This document shows positions 13,201 to 24,599 of a stretch of DNA of 64,000 bases, in pieces. The notes beneath the pieces were generated by a model. The model saw only the letters and a list, made by a program, of their open reading frames with translations, was not told the origin of the DNA and ran no database searches. Made by a program: the position numbers and the translations under genes. Numbering within the stretch: the stretch's first letter is position 1; every line of letters starts with the position of its first letter. The stretch covers positions 22,147,584 through 22,211,583 of the forward strand of contig JAJEKV010000005.1 of the NCBI GenBank assembly GCA_021234155.1. The letters are read 5' to 3'. The stretch is from Isoetes taiwanensis. Its lineage: Eukaryota; Streptophyta; Lycopodiopsida; Isoetales; Isoetaceae.

Positions 13201-13810
13201 CATGTAGCTTATTGGAGTTTTGATGGGAAGAGGACCATGGATCACTTTAACACTGCCGCTTTGTCAAAACTTTTTCAAGCGTCCTAGAGTTTCCAAAGGT
13301 CTTTACGAAATTGCGGGACCCAAGTGCACAAGGCAGGATTGTGAATCACTACGTAAACCACAAAAGCTCATCAACCATCTCCGGACATGTTCTACCGCGT
13401 CCGGGAGATTGGGTACTTGATGCTTTCTCCGGTTTCTGGTACTACTATCGCATGTGCACTTAAGAAGTGCCGCCGAACTGTGTAGCCGTGGATATTGATA
13501 AGGAGGCATTGCATTTTGTGAAGATGAGGCTGGGCGCCTTACCTACTTTACCGGATGAAAATCGGGGAGTTAGGGGCCAAGTCTTCATCGATTATGCTAA
13601 ACTAACGTCCTCGAGAGATCTGACCTCCATTCTCCGACTCACTAGGCGATGAGGCAACCTTTGCGAGCTTAAAAAGTAGCTTTAGCTACCATTCCAGAGA
13701 ACAAGGAGGATACAAAACTCAAGTCTCCAGCAAAGGAGCAGATAGAACAGAAGGACGAGATGGCAGAGAGCAGCAAAAAGAATGAGGAGGACTATGATGT
13801 AGATCTTTGA
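10235..13810 (+). pseudogene. ParB-like + DNA methyltransferase gene, spliced, decayed
   Basis: An intron-containing gene is readable after frameshifts. The first exon starts near 10235 after a CAAG acceptor and encodes an unrecognised N-terminal domain, then a serine/proline linker and lysine-rich tracts. A ParB-like module follows (HKFVQGVIYLPV at about 11007, PLQVRKIYADHL, then HYVLGGNHDFKARRQL at 11250-11300). Introns sit at 11636-11696, from about 11928, at about 12496-12565 and at 13010-13137, with GT-AG ends. The methyltransferase part has IIHGDCTNL (12720s), R-P-P-Y at 12786-12797 where DPPY is expected, then LDAFSGSGTT after correcting one extra T near 13433, and VAVDIDKEAL. Motif IV before motif I is the beta-class order of N6-adenine/N4-cytosine methyltransferases (N6_N4_Mtase). 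The acidic C-terminus ends at TGA 13808. About five frameshifts and the DPPY change argue that it is inactive. Confidence 0.75.
11985..12275. repeat. Intronic hairpin array, GTATTC/GAATAC palindromes
   Basis: This lies inside the large intron of the methyltransferase gene. Arms at about 11995-12028 and 12087-12121 pair (both contain ATGCCTTCC or its complement and GGGCAATGT / ACATTGCCC). The loop itself holds a smaller hairpin. The core GTATTC-n-GAATAC palindrome recurs at about 11990, 12033, 12077, 12150 and 12259. The arm sequence CCTTCC next to GTGTATTC is shared with the array at 9901-10075, so both belong to one fold-back family. Confidence 0.75.
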
Positions 13811-14118
13811 CTACTGCATATTAAAATTATCATTATTTATTACAATGAATCTTCAATATTGATGTACAACAATTTATTAAAAACATAGTACTTTTTTTTC
13901 CTTTCTATTCTGGTGCTTGTTTTTTGTAATGCTTTCAGTCTCTTCAAGTCTATGCCTAAATTTTGCTATTTTTATGATTTGTGTTTCATAAGTACAAAGT
14001 TTTCGTCTAATAATGGGCCAAAATGGCATGAAAAAAAATGCAAACCTCTAGAAATTCTTAACAACTATCAAAAAAGGCTTATTTTAGAAACTTGGTGTTT
14101 TTTTAAAGGGAATCTTTG
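13811..14118. other. Non-coding 3' flank of the methyltransferase gene
   Basis: This is AT-rich sequence following the stop codon. I see no gene. It is plausibly the 3' untranslated region and flank. Confidence 0.5.
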
Positions 14119-14146
14119 AAACGGGAGTGATGCAACACTCCCGTTT
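14119..14146. repeat. Perfect 11-bp stem hairpin
   Basis: AAACGGGAGTG (14119-14129) and CACTCCCGTTT (14136-14146) are exact reverse complements around the six-base loop ATGCAA. It sits immediately beyond the 3' end of the minus-strand histone H3 pseudogene. It does not match the histone mRNA stem-loop consensus known from animals and green algae. Confidence 0.85.
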
Positions 14147-14160
14147 AATTTGCAATCGTG

Positions 14161-14440
14161 TTAAAGATTGGCGTCACCGAAAAGTGCCACCAAGTAGGCT
14201 TCAGCAGCCTCTTGGAGTGCCAAAATTGCAAAGGTCTGGAAGCGGAGGTCGGTCTTGAGCTAGCTAGCGATCTCGTACCTGACCCTCGGGAAGGTAACTT
14301 CCGTATCGGAAGGTGTAGACTTACGGAACTTGCGGATTTCCATAGAGCCGCGATGTCTGGGTCGGTACCGATGAGGTTTCCTTTGTGGGGGGCGGGGTTT
14401 TGCAGGCCCTTCCGGTCTTTGGCACCGTCTTAGCTAACGG
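14161..14440 (-). pseudogene. Histone H3 pseudogene
   Basis: The minus strand encodes [20 protein letters not shown] followed by [12 protein letters not shown], which aligns with the alpha-2 helix region of histone H3 (canonical KTDLRFQS...[14 protein letters not shown]). Upstream on the same strand, after frameshifts, come EIRKFRKST and a HRYRP-like stretch (14340-14390), matching the REIRKYQKST and KPHRYRPG parts. A stop (TAA) directly follows GDANL, so the final roughly 29 residues of H3, including the [12 protein letters not shown] segment, are missing. The N-terminal tail cannot be read with confidence. Substitutions at otherwise invariant positions (SS to TF before A-I-L) and several indels show that it is non-functional. 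A diverged H3 variant is possible as the source. Confidence 0.75.
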
Positions 14441-14479
14441 CCGATTAGGGAGCTATCCACCGGCTCTTGTCTCCATTTG

Positions 14480-15500
14480 AGCTGGTATTCTTGCCAAAAG
14501 CCCCGGCGGTCTTTAGTTTCTCCTTGTATTGCTGCGGTCTTTCGGGCTAAACCCTTCCTCCGATTGCTTAATGGTCACATGTTACGCCGGGAGTTGGGCC
14601 CGACCCACCCCGATTGCCCCTCAGTCCTGCCGGGTTCAGCCCGGTCTGCCGATCCCTCTCCTCTCTGTTCAAGCTTCTCCGTTCCTCCCGGACTCTCCTC
14701 GAGATCTTCCCGAATCGCGAGCAAAATGTTGGGCCGCTGCGCGCCAAGAAGTCACCGGCTGATGCTGAGGCCCAGCAGACCCATATCGATCGTATGGTCG
14801 CCGGATAATCTATGCCGATATCGGGATTTCACCCCAAATAAAACGTGGTTATCCTGCGCCCCAACGGTATGGGGAACCTCAATTGCCACCATCGATGACG
14901 GGCAAAGCCGCCCCCGAGGTACTGTACTCTCTTCCCTAGCCAGATTCGCCGCTCAATCTCCCGATGGTCGTCTTCCTTGGCCAAGCCCCTCGATACGACG
15001 GCTTCTGCCTCGATGTCCTCCTCCCCGGTATGCCCTTCCTGTTCGGGAGGATAGAATTTAATGAGCATCATGACCATGTCAGGTTGCTCGACAATGGTGT
15101 AGGAGAGTCGGCGAAGATTCAACCGGATCAGGAATGGCTCGAGAAATGATAGATAGGATAGGGGATCCTATCGTTATTCTCAAACCCACGTTTACTAGCT
15201 CATCTAAGAGTATGTCAATGAAGGCGTGGTCTCAGAGCCATGCGTAACCGAGGCGATCATGGCATAAATCTCCACTATGCTCAAAGTAGAAGGGTCCGGC
15301 TCTTGGTATTCGCCATAGCTATGGCAATAAGGTCTAGGAAGGCGGACAAAGGAGGTGCCGGTGAAGGAGAAGGCGGCAAAGAGGCGCTTAGGGTTCCCCA
15401 AGACACAAGGGCTTACCGAAGCAAGGTCAAAGTGGCGATGGGCGGCGGGTTTCTGCCCGGTCAAGTCACAAGGCAAGGCGCGAACAAATAACAAGAATAA
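14480..15500 (-). other. Degenerate coding-like stretch, possible retroelement
   Basis: Minus-strand frames at 15204-15494 and 14829-15122 can be joined across a frameshift and contain DPSTLSIVEIYAMIASV, IPDPVESSPTLLHH and a charged region (QEGHTGEEDIEAEAVV). No catalytic or structural motif is recognised. The composition and position next to other debris suggest a retroelement remnant, but I cannot assign a family. Confidence 0.25.
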
Positions 15501-17420
15501 ATTTTAAACGGCCGCTTAACTTTTGAAATTTTAAAATTTTCCTATTAACTTTTAATTTTATTATTAAAAAATAATTATAATGGCTGAAATACGCGAGGCA
15601 TACTGGGTCGGCGGTTGTGATTATCGTGCTTCTTTCCCGCTTTGGGGTCGAAAAGCAAAGGCGCTCGAAGTTGACTGGGCGGCCCGCGTTGACTCCCGTC
15701 GTCGACCGGTCGGGCCGACTTGCATTTTTGGCTCTTCTACAGGATCGCAAGGCGACAAAAGCAAGCGGCGCTCGAAGTTGGTTTCGAGACCTGCCCTTGA
15801 CCATTTTTCACCGGAGCGCGACCGTTCTAGGGTAATTCGAGTATGTCCGATCCGATGGATGCAACTTCTCCGGATCATTTGAGCTACCCATCGACATTTA
15901 CAATTCTTCCAATTCTTGGGCCCTCCATTAAGCCCTATCCTTCTTAAAGCTAACACCGAACCAAACAACAAAGAGGACTAACAACACATTAACTTAGCCT
16001 CCTCCTAACTACCGGGTGCTGAAGTTAGTGTTTGGCGGTGCTATGATTTCGAAAGCAACGAAATCACGGCTCGGGATACCATGTGGTGGACGCCCGAGTA
16101 ATATATATCGACCCCCGGCCGTATACATGCGGGGACTTTCTCCCTCCCATGGCGACCATCGCGCCACGAAAGGGGGCCCTCCATCTAACCCGGCCGCCTA
16201 CGAGAGGCCAGTGAAGGACACGACCCGGGGGGTCATTCGCCCACGCCGATGGGCACCTACGTCAAGGAAGCATGAATACAAGGGTTAGCACACAACATAA
16301 ATCATATATAAGTGGCCACCAATAAGGGTGGCGATCCATCCAAATACTAACAACACGTAATATGCATCTAACTAAGAAAACACCCAAAAGCCCGTTCTAC
16401 CCTCCCTCGGACTCTAGTGGGGAGCGAATGACCTACTGGGTCTCGTGGAGATCAGCAGACCAATCTTGGCATGGCGCTGGCTGGCATAGAACATCGGCTA
16501 GGGTTGTCCACTCCATCCGCCCCTTCCCCGCACACTTTGCGGATGGGTCGATTCACGCTATGGCTTCACTATAGCCTTCAGGGAGACGCGGGGGACTCGA
16601 GGGATCACCCTTTGAGTCTACTCGAGTGTTCATGACACTGGGTCCGATGAGGCAGGTCGGGAGGCGCCCCTTCCGTGATCACAAGTGGTGTCGTGGGTGA
16701 GCTAGAGAATAATGCCGCATCAGCTTGCCCCCCGCATCCGTGCAGGACTTACTCACCCTAATTCTACTCAAAGTGCATGGTGCCCCATACGGGTCACACC
16801 ACTACACCCGTGGGAGTGTCGGACCCATACCCGCCCTCCACGGGACGGGCTATCAGGCCTAGCCCATTGTAGGAGTCTCGGGAGCCTTTTATGCTCGCGG
16901 CAAGACCCACCCCTACTTCACCACTTGGTCCCTTGTCTAGTGCTAAGCCGGACCATAGCGCCTATGACCGGTGGGCTCTTGCGACAGGCGAAACTAGTAG
17001 GGTGTTAAAGGACTACTAGGAGCATTCTATACTCAAGCTCAGAGGCCTCTACCCCGTTAATCCCTCAAGCACGAGAAACTACTAAACTAACTCATAGAGA
17101 CATCGACCATTCCATACTGAGCATCATTCATAATTGAAAAGTATTCCTAATTACCAAAGAAGGGTTAATCTCACCCAAAACCCACCGATTTAAAAGAATA
17201 CTAAAGTATTATTCTACAATTTGCAAGTTAACTACCACTAACCGTAGAGTTTACTGGACCCGTTGTCTAGGGGGTGCTTCCATGGTGCTGTACTGGGGTA
17301 GCAGCGACAGGTAGAGGGTATCTTGGCGATCTGGGGATGAACAACAATCGCTTCGAAAGGCCACCGCCTCCCCGGGCGCTTTCTTCGGGTCGAAATTGGG
17401 CTGATATGAGGATGGCGCTT
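15501..17420. other. Non-coding, mostly GC-rich, no gene recognised
   Basis: A short AT-rich patch at 15490-15580 is followed by GC-rich sequence with only short, motif-free frames. The block 16640-17010 has a texture like the untranslated or spacer part of a retroelement, but no LTR pair, primer-binding site or coding motif was found. Confidence 0.4.
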
Positions 17421-17423
17421 CTT

Positions 17424-18345
17424 GATCGGTCATATCTCTCACATCCGGTGTCAGATTTTCATGTGCTTGGGCTTGTTGGAAAGCTGGTTCAGAGATCTTT
17501 CCAACGGTGTATGGTACCTGCATGCTTGGCTTTGATTCTGTGCTCAAATTGGCACTTTTCCGGGCTGTATGCTAGGTTTTCGGGCAACCGGTAGATACTT
17601 CGACAGACTGTATCTCTCACATCCGGTGTCAGATTTTCATGTGCTTGGGCTTATTGGAAAGCTGGTTCAGAGAGCTTTCCAATGGTGTATGATACCTGCA
17701 TGCTTGTCTTTGTTTCTGTGCTCAAATCTGCTGTTTTCCGGGCTGTGTGCTAGGGTTTTTGTGGCAGCCCTTCTTCTTCCTTCTTTGAGATGTACAGCCC
17801 TCGCCTGATGCCGTTGTTGGCCTTGGCCACGCGGTGTTGAAAGGTGTGTGTTGTGCTCTTATTGAAGGTTACGAGAATATTTTACTAATTCATACCCTAG
17901 TTCCTGATGGTGTTGTTGATGAAAGTCCGACACCAATATAGGGATTGGCATATGTTTTAGTAAGTATTCGATTGGTCTCGTCTTGCGGCAGAATTGTGAT
18001 CGGTCATATCTCTCACATCCGGTGTCAGATTTTCATGTGCTTGGGCTTGTTGGAAAGCTGGTTCAGAGATCTTTCCAACGATGTATGGTACCTGCATGCT
18101 TGGCTTTGTTTCTGTGCTCAAATTTGCACTTTTCCGGGCTGTGTGCTAGGGTTTCTGTGGCAATCGGTAGACACTTCGACGGACTGTATCTCTCACATCC
18201 AGTGTCAGATTTTCATGTGCTTGGGCTTGTTGGAAAGCTGGTTCAGAGAGCTTTCCAACGGTGTATGATAGCTGCATGCTTGTCTTTGTTTCTGTGCTCA
18301 AATCTGCACTTTTACGGGCTGTGTGCTAGGGTTTTTGTGGCCACA
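17424..18345 (+). repeat. Two dimers of a ~180-bp tandem repeat
   Basis: Four copies share TATCTCTCACATCC, TCAGATTTTCATGTGCTTGG and a GGAAAGCTGGTTCAGAGA block. They start at about 17433, 17611, 18007 and 18187. Copies 1-2 and 3-4 are about 178-180 bp apart. The dimers are about 575 bp apart, with a non-repeated spacer at 17795-17995. The array ends roughly 90 bp before the first ATG (18438) of the LINE ORF1-like frame. Confidence 0.85.
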
Positions 18346-18429
18346 CCCCCAAACGGTGCTCTGCCCGCATTTTTGAGTCCCCAAATTGGATTCTAAGCAC
18401 CCTTTCCGCAGCCAGAGACCCCTCAAACT

Positions 18430-21400
18430 TTGAAAGTCATGGCCACAGAAGCTGGGCCAGCCTGGGAAACCCAAGGCGAGGGGCCGCCGCACAAACGGTC
18501 CCGATCAGCCATCATGGACAGGGGAGAGTCATCCTCCATGAAGAAGGAGGCTCGGGCTAAGGCTAAGGCCCTCGCCGAGGCCAGCCCGGCGGAAGGGATT
18601 GATTGCTCAGACCACATAGGAACTCCCCTGCCTCGGCAGAGAATTGGAGCCATGTCAAAGCCGGGAGTGGGAGGCTAACAAAGGTTTCGTGATTGAGGCT
18701 AACAAAGGCCCTCACCGGCCGGGCATGACGTTGGAGATGGAGTCCTCGCATCCCATGTGCTCAAAAAGGCAAATGGTGGTCGAGAAGAACCGCATCACGT
18801 GTCTGGAGACCCGCGACGCCGCATGTGGAAGATGGCCTTGGCCCGCACACTTCGAGCCGCAACAAAGCCGTGCAGAGGTCGCCGACTACGCGGCCCGCCC
18901 AGACTGCGGTTCATCACTCTAGACACCATGACACAGAGAGGGAGCACGCGAATGCGAGAGACGATGGTCACGGTCTCGGCTGGGCCGAGGTGGAGGCAGC
19001 CACCACCATGGCACGAGAAGCGCAGTCGCTCTGCGCATGTACCAGACACCGGCCGGGATCTTCGTGAGTAAGATCTGAAACAAAGAAGCCCGCCCTCGAT
19101 GTTCGTGGTGCTAGGGCTCGAAAGCACGCCTCGCTACTCGAGCCCGGAGCTCCGTGGGTTGCGGGCAACCATCCATAGACAGAGCCTGGTCTCCCCGCCG
19201 AGGTTCATAGTCACCGCAGCAGCAGTAAAAGTGTGAGATGGCCAAGCAAAGAAGAGGCCCCTGCAAGAGCTGTGCTCCCGGACTTCACCAGGCCGGTGAA
19301 CGCCGCTCAGACCGCTACTTCCACGCCGGCCCACGCCGCAGCCCGGCCCCCGGCCCCGCTGCCATCCCAAGACTCCAGCCACTCCACGCCATCCTAGCCC
19401 ACCACCACCACTCCCCCAAAGACGGGACCCGCCTCGCCCCACCTTTTGACCCAGCAGCCGTAACTCCGTGAGCGCAGCGAGGCCACAACCGTAGTTCGAG
19501 GCATGCCGAACAACAGGGGAGAGTCTCGCCCACAACATCCGGAACACACATTCTCGATCGGATGACATTCCCTGGCCAGTTCACATTTTCGAAAGCAGCC
19601 GCCATGGGGGCGAAGGGCCGCGGACCGCATTGTCATATTCACGGGTGATGGATGCATAGGTGCGCTGATGCCATCTTTGCGCCAGGCAGATGTCAAGGGG
19701 ACATCCTCAGACGCGGACGGGGACCTCACACCCGCGGCAACAGAGGCACGCAGACGGTGAGCTTGTCATGGTCGAGGCATTCGCCACCGGGTGCCGCAGA
19801 TTGGTTCGGAGGCAGGATGCACATTTTTCCGACAGCTCCGCTATCGCAGCACCCCGCGGCCCCAACCGCAAACCGTGACGCGGTCCCCTCGCTTCTCCTA
19901 CCACGGCCCCCTTCTCTCGCTCCTACTCCTGCTCCCTCACGACCCATGCCTTCGGCCACATCTTTGCTTCCGCTCCATCTACTTCACTCAAATTTCCTGC
20001 TTCCCCGCCCTCCCAGCGACTCAGTCGCAGATACCATCCCTCGGGCCGACAAATAGGAATTGTGCCTCGGTGGTCTCATGGAATTGTCGAGGCTTCCCTT
20101 GGCGTAAGGGGATGGGCCCAACTCCGGCAGCCGATATGGATCTCATCTTTCTCATGGAGACATGGGAGCATGTCGGGCAATGTGCTACCTGACCGGGCCG
20201 GGTTACCAACATTTCGGTCTTCATTGCAGACAGATGAGGGGTCATGGTGGAGTGGCTTGCTACTACCGGACAACCTTTGGCACATTCGTTACCTCCGTAT
20301 GACGCATTGCACACAACCGTACTTGTGGGTTCGCGGGTGCATAATACCGCTGGCACCCCTCTTTTTCTCGTCACCGTTATTTCCCTCCAGAGCACCTTCT
20401 ATCGCAGCCACCCCGATGCGGATAGGATGGACCCTTATGTCGATCTATATGATGACATACGCCAGCACCAGCTAGCTGGGTAGGGTCATCCTTCTTGAGA
20501 CTTCAATGCACCTGACAGAGTAGAGCAGCCCATGAATTTTGACCCCTCGGCCGACGATGTCCCGGTAGCCTACACCCCGCATAAACCCGCCACGAGGGAT
20601 CGATGACATGTGTCACCGCTTATGGCGCATTGTTCCCGCTATGTGGTATTTTTGACTTGATAATTTGCAATGGCTCATGCCACAAGGGTCTCGATTCTCG
20701 CAAGTGCACATGCATTGTGACAATCGTGGGGAGGGTCTAGTGTGGTGGACTATGTGCTCAGAAGTTGCTAAGATATGCATCTCGGCCGGGCCGCTTCCGG
20801 TGGGCACGACAGCCGGGATGAGGAGGTCGACTCGCATCACCTCCCACTTTATTTGGACTTGGTTTGGCAAGCCGCGTAACCCCCACTATGCCAGTAGCCC
20901 CCGCCATCCTCGCTTGAGACTAGATTATGAGCGTGCAGAGGACTACGCCGAGATGCTCATGGACGCCCCAGCACTTCAAGGACCTCCACACTAGAGCAAG
21001 CCAGATGCATACCACCGACTTCGCCATTACACGGATGCGCGGACAGTGCTTTGGCGCACTGCCGCCGCCGTGGTCAAGAATATTCCCCAGAAACCGGATG
21101 GTTTGATGCGAGTGTAAAGAACGCAAGCGGCAAGCGCCACATTCGATCCAAAATTCGGGCCAGTAAAGCCACCGCCACGCATCGCGCCCATCCGACCAAG
21201 GAGACAAAGGCGCCGTACCTTGCCGTGCATCGGGGAGATGTTCGCCCGGCCGGACACTCATCCTCGAACCTTTGGCGCAGAGTGCTTCAAGGCCAGCCCA
21301 CCTATGTGGGGACATCACACCCCGGCAAAGGGGAACAAAGATTTGCAGCAGCTCTATGACCCGGCCAGTGGATGCGACGCCCATACCCCCACAGGATGGC

Positions 21401-23285
21401 CCCCATTGGTTCTCGTGGAGGAGGATGTTGAGGAGGGCCCGCAACGGCCGGCTAATGGGAAGGCGGTGACCTCGATGGTATGCAGGCCGAAGTTACTCAA
21501 ATGGGGGTGGCACCGCCAGGCCGGGTCCTCACTACCCTGTTCAACAGAGCATTGCAGAAGGTCTCCCGACAATGGGGTTGTTCCCATTCACAAGGCGGGC
21601 CCACTCCACACCGTCCGCCAATTATCTGGACGATCATGGTCACCAAGATTTGCCAAACCGCTATCGGCATTCTCGAGCAGCAGCTTGACCCTACCGGGCA
21701 GGCAGCAGATGTGCGAGCCCTCACACAGTGCAGGCTTTAGACCCCCGCCACTCAACGATTGACCATATCTTTACATCAAGGGCACCGATTGAAGACAGCC
21801 GGAATCATCGGCAGCAGGACTTGTATTGCCGCTTTGTGGACTTCGCGGAAGGCTTTTGATACTGTTCCTCGAAAAGCCGGGCTAGATCAAGATCAATCGG
21901 GGCTCCCGCCTCGCGTAATGCCATATACAAGTTGTATGAGAGTTGTTTGGCAGGATGCACCGACGGGCCAAGCATTCACCAGAGTATCGGGGTCCGGCAG
22001 GTTGCCCCCCTCTCGCCAACACTTTTTGGCCTCTACATTGATCGGGCTTAGAGCCCCGGGCATCGAGCATGGGGATGGCATACGCCTTTTGCACTGTGTC
22101 ATCCGGCCACCATCTATGCGACGATGTTGGCCCTTTGCCCACACCCCGAAGCTATGCGCCTCACCTGGATGCCCTAGACACATTCTCGGCCGCTACGACA
22201 TGCCTGCGTGAATCGCCAAGACTAGGGTGGTTCTCATATCCTCTTCACGCCACCCCATGCCTCCCCGCGACTCACATATCGGGGATACCGTGGACGCCAC
22301 GCCCACCTACAAGTATCTAGGGTGGAGTTCCCTTTCTCGCCTCGGGCTGGAGGCGCCTATCCGCTATGGGTGACAAGCAGGCCGGAAAGCTTTATGCCAT
22401 GCGTAACAACAGCCACCGTGCAGAGCTCTATGATTGGGGCCATCACCACACTGCTCCGCACCGGTCGAGCCTCGCCCTTCAGATGGGGTCGAGGTTTGGG
22501 GCCCGGCCGCTCTTTGGCGATTATGGAATGACTTGGAGCAGGTGCGTAAGGCATTTTTGGCACGCACTTGGGTGAAACCTTCGGCCTCTATCGATTCTCG
22601 CCGGCGCAGAAATCGGATTTGCCGCCGGCAGCCCTTGATAGACACATCGCCTATTTTCGTAAAGTGGTTACTATGGGTGATGCTCGGCCCCGCGACCGGC
22701 TTACACCGCGGGCAATGAGTCCGCAATGCTTAGGGCCCGCTGGAGGGGTAAGAGATCAATGGTTCGCCAGATGGAACGTGCAGGAGCAATGATGCATGCT
22801 GTGGTGGACACAACGGCCGATCGTGGATACCAAGGGAGTACCTAGACGCTTGTTTCCTTTGGCAAGCTCGGGACCCCCGCCTAGAGCAGATCAAAACGCC
22901 CATTACAAGGAGCACATCAACCCTCGTTAGCGGGGCCCACAGCTCTACCTCGTTCCTGCCGCCTCCGAAAAGCCTTGCACTCATTGCCTCCATTCGCGAC
23001 AAAGTGCCCACCATCTTCGTGATCGAGGCAGGGGCAGTGGATTGGGGAGCCCCGCCACAAAGTGCCTGCGGTGCATCCAAACGGGTGCCATTGAGGATGA
23101 GTCTCACACTTTCCAGAGTTGCCCGCCCACCGATCCGGCCAGATACGCCCCTTAGTACGGCCGACTTGCCCTTACATTTGTTGATGAACACACCGCCAAG
23201 ACGCCACGGGTCGACATTTCGAGGTACCGGACCCGCGAGGTCACATTTTCCCCCCCTGGCGCTCTGCTGATTAGGGCATCGCTGG
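18430..23285 (+). mobile_element. LINE (non-LTR retrotransposon), heavily decayed
   Basis: The ORF1-like start at 18438 (MATEAGPAWETQGEG) leads into a basic, degenerate region. An APE-type endonuclease begins near 20070 (VVSWNCRGF, then DLIFLMETWE), followed by GGVACYYR near 20245. The reverse transcriptase part spans 21100-22500. It shows a NGKAVTS / LLKWGW block at 21450-21510, PIHKAGP near 21580, a motif A remnant with KAFDTVPRKAG (21850) and a VWGPAALW stretch (22490). A C-terminal zinc-finger-like IEDESHTFQSCP lies near 23090-23120. Frames break every 100-300 bp. The region downstream (23290-23500) carries a 3' tail also seen at 54170-54360. The same lineage is represented at 34230-34990. 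Confidence 0.8.
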
Positions 23286-23289
23286 GTGC

Positions 23290-23500
23290 GGTGCATGATC
23301 AGATATATTTGGGTGTTTACGATTTTGTATATTAGTTTGTCGGGCCAGGCCTGATTGTCGCCACGTTTTTCCTCGAAAACCCTTTCGGCGGGGTTTTTAA
23401 TCCAGCAAAGAATCCGCTTGCTGCATTTTTGTATTGGGTCCCATAGACCGATTGGTCTCCGTGGACGATAAAAGTACCTTCGTTCCTTTGGTGGCCTAGT
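23290..23500 (+). repeat. 3' tail of the LINE
   Basis: Conserved with the minus-strand block at 54170-54360. Shared pieces include TTGGGTGTTT, CTCGAAAACCCTTTCGG-like and GGTCTCCGTGGACGATAAAA, ending in ACCTTCGTTCCTTT. It directly follows the C-terminal zinc-finger remnant of the LINE, so it is best read as its 3' untranslated end. The other copy ends in a (TTCC)n run in the same orientation. Confidence 0.75.
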
Positions 23501-23761
23501 TTAGCAATCCTCATGCTAGCCACCCGGGTCATGCCAAATGGCGCCTTCCTACTATGGATTGACTTAATCACATGTCTTTAGATAATTATCCTTTATAATC
23601 TGGTTAACATAGCTAATTAAATCCATTGTGGCCAACCCCCTAGGTTATCATACCCCAGGTGGCGTACCTATACCGAGTGACAGGTTCAATATTTATACGT
23701 ACACCGTATAAATACTTGGAACGTCACATTTCGAACTTAGGGTTGAGAGTTAACGCAACAC

Positions 23762-23939
23762 AGTTTTAGCACTATTCCTTCTTACTCCGGCAGGATCAAA
23801 AGACCAAGGCATGATAGAAACCGACAGCATTATGCTATAGGTTTACCAAGAGTTTTAGCGCTATTCCTTCTTACTCCGGCAGGATCAAAAGGCCGAGGCA
23901 TGATAGAAACCGACAGCATTATGCTATAGGTTTACCAAG
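23762..23939. repeat. 89-bp tandem duplication
   Basis: Units 23762-23850 and 23851-23939 are nearly identical (AGTTTTAGC.CTATTCCTTC ... GGTTTACCAAG) with about three base differences. No coding function is evident. Confidence 0.9.
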
Positions 23940-24240
23940 AACAGCCAGCATGATTTCCAAGTTCCGGTCTTGCGTTTATCCTCTAAGCTCCTACAATCCC
24001 TAACATCGGTTGATGATCTTTCTACCGGCGACCTGTGTTGATCTTATAATTTAGAGGAGGTCTTGAGGTAGAGTTTTTAAACAACACGATTTGGACCATC
24101 GGCAAACCCCTGCATCTACAAACCTCTTTTTCGGTAAAACTTTGCCTTTAATCCATCATTTTTGACGGATTTGTCTTGCAAGCTTTTATAAATCACAATC
24201 TGTTTGATTTGCAGGAGCTATGGTCGGATTTGATTTTGTT

Positions 24241-24560
24241 GTGCCTTACATGGTACCCTCAAGATTTGAGCTCTTACTCCTACTTAATTAGCTCTGTAAT
24301 TTCGAGGTAGAGCTTTGTGTTGTCAAACAAACACTTCATTCCCAAGTGCCAATGATCCTACGATTTCAGAGGAGTTGTTTAACAGGGTTCCTTTATAGGT
24401 ATTGCCTTACATGGTAATCTTACTTAATCTATTATGTTCGAGGTACAAAGAGCTGTGTGTTCTCAATATAGTGGTGCAAAATCCTCATTCCAGGTACCAA
24501 TGATCCTACAACTTCTGAGGAGCTGTTTAACATGGTTCCTCCGAACAGAATGCTTTACCA
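24241..24560. repeat. ~161-bp tandem duplication
   Basis: GCCTTACATGGTA recurs at 24243 and 24404. Both are followed by a TTCGAGGTA block, a GTGTGTTCTCAA-like block and CCAATGATCCTAC...GAGGAG.TGTTTAACA. The second unit is diverged from the first. No gene is seen in this stretch. Confidence 0.75.
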
Positions 24561-24599
24561 TGGCATAGGGAACTACCCAATGCAAGTAATCTAGAAGTG

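Noticed and set aside
6290-13810. Endogenous giant-virus or phage insertion as the source of the ParB-methyltransferase region
   Set aside because: No capsid, packaging ATPase or viral polymerase motif is present, and the gene has several spliceosomal-type introns. A transposon-type cassette is the simpler reading, though a distant viral origin of the domain is possible.
14477-15061. 194-residue plus-strand ORF as a gene
   Set aside because: It is serine/proline/arginine-rich and lies antisense to the gag-like minus frames and the H3 pseudogene flank, which is typical of a GC-rich shadow frame.
16640-17010. Possible rDNA spacer
   Set aside because: No conserved rRNA segment is present and the repeats nearby do not resemble rDNA subrepeats.
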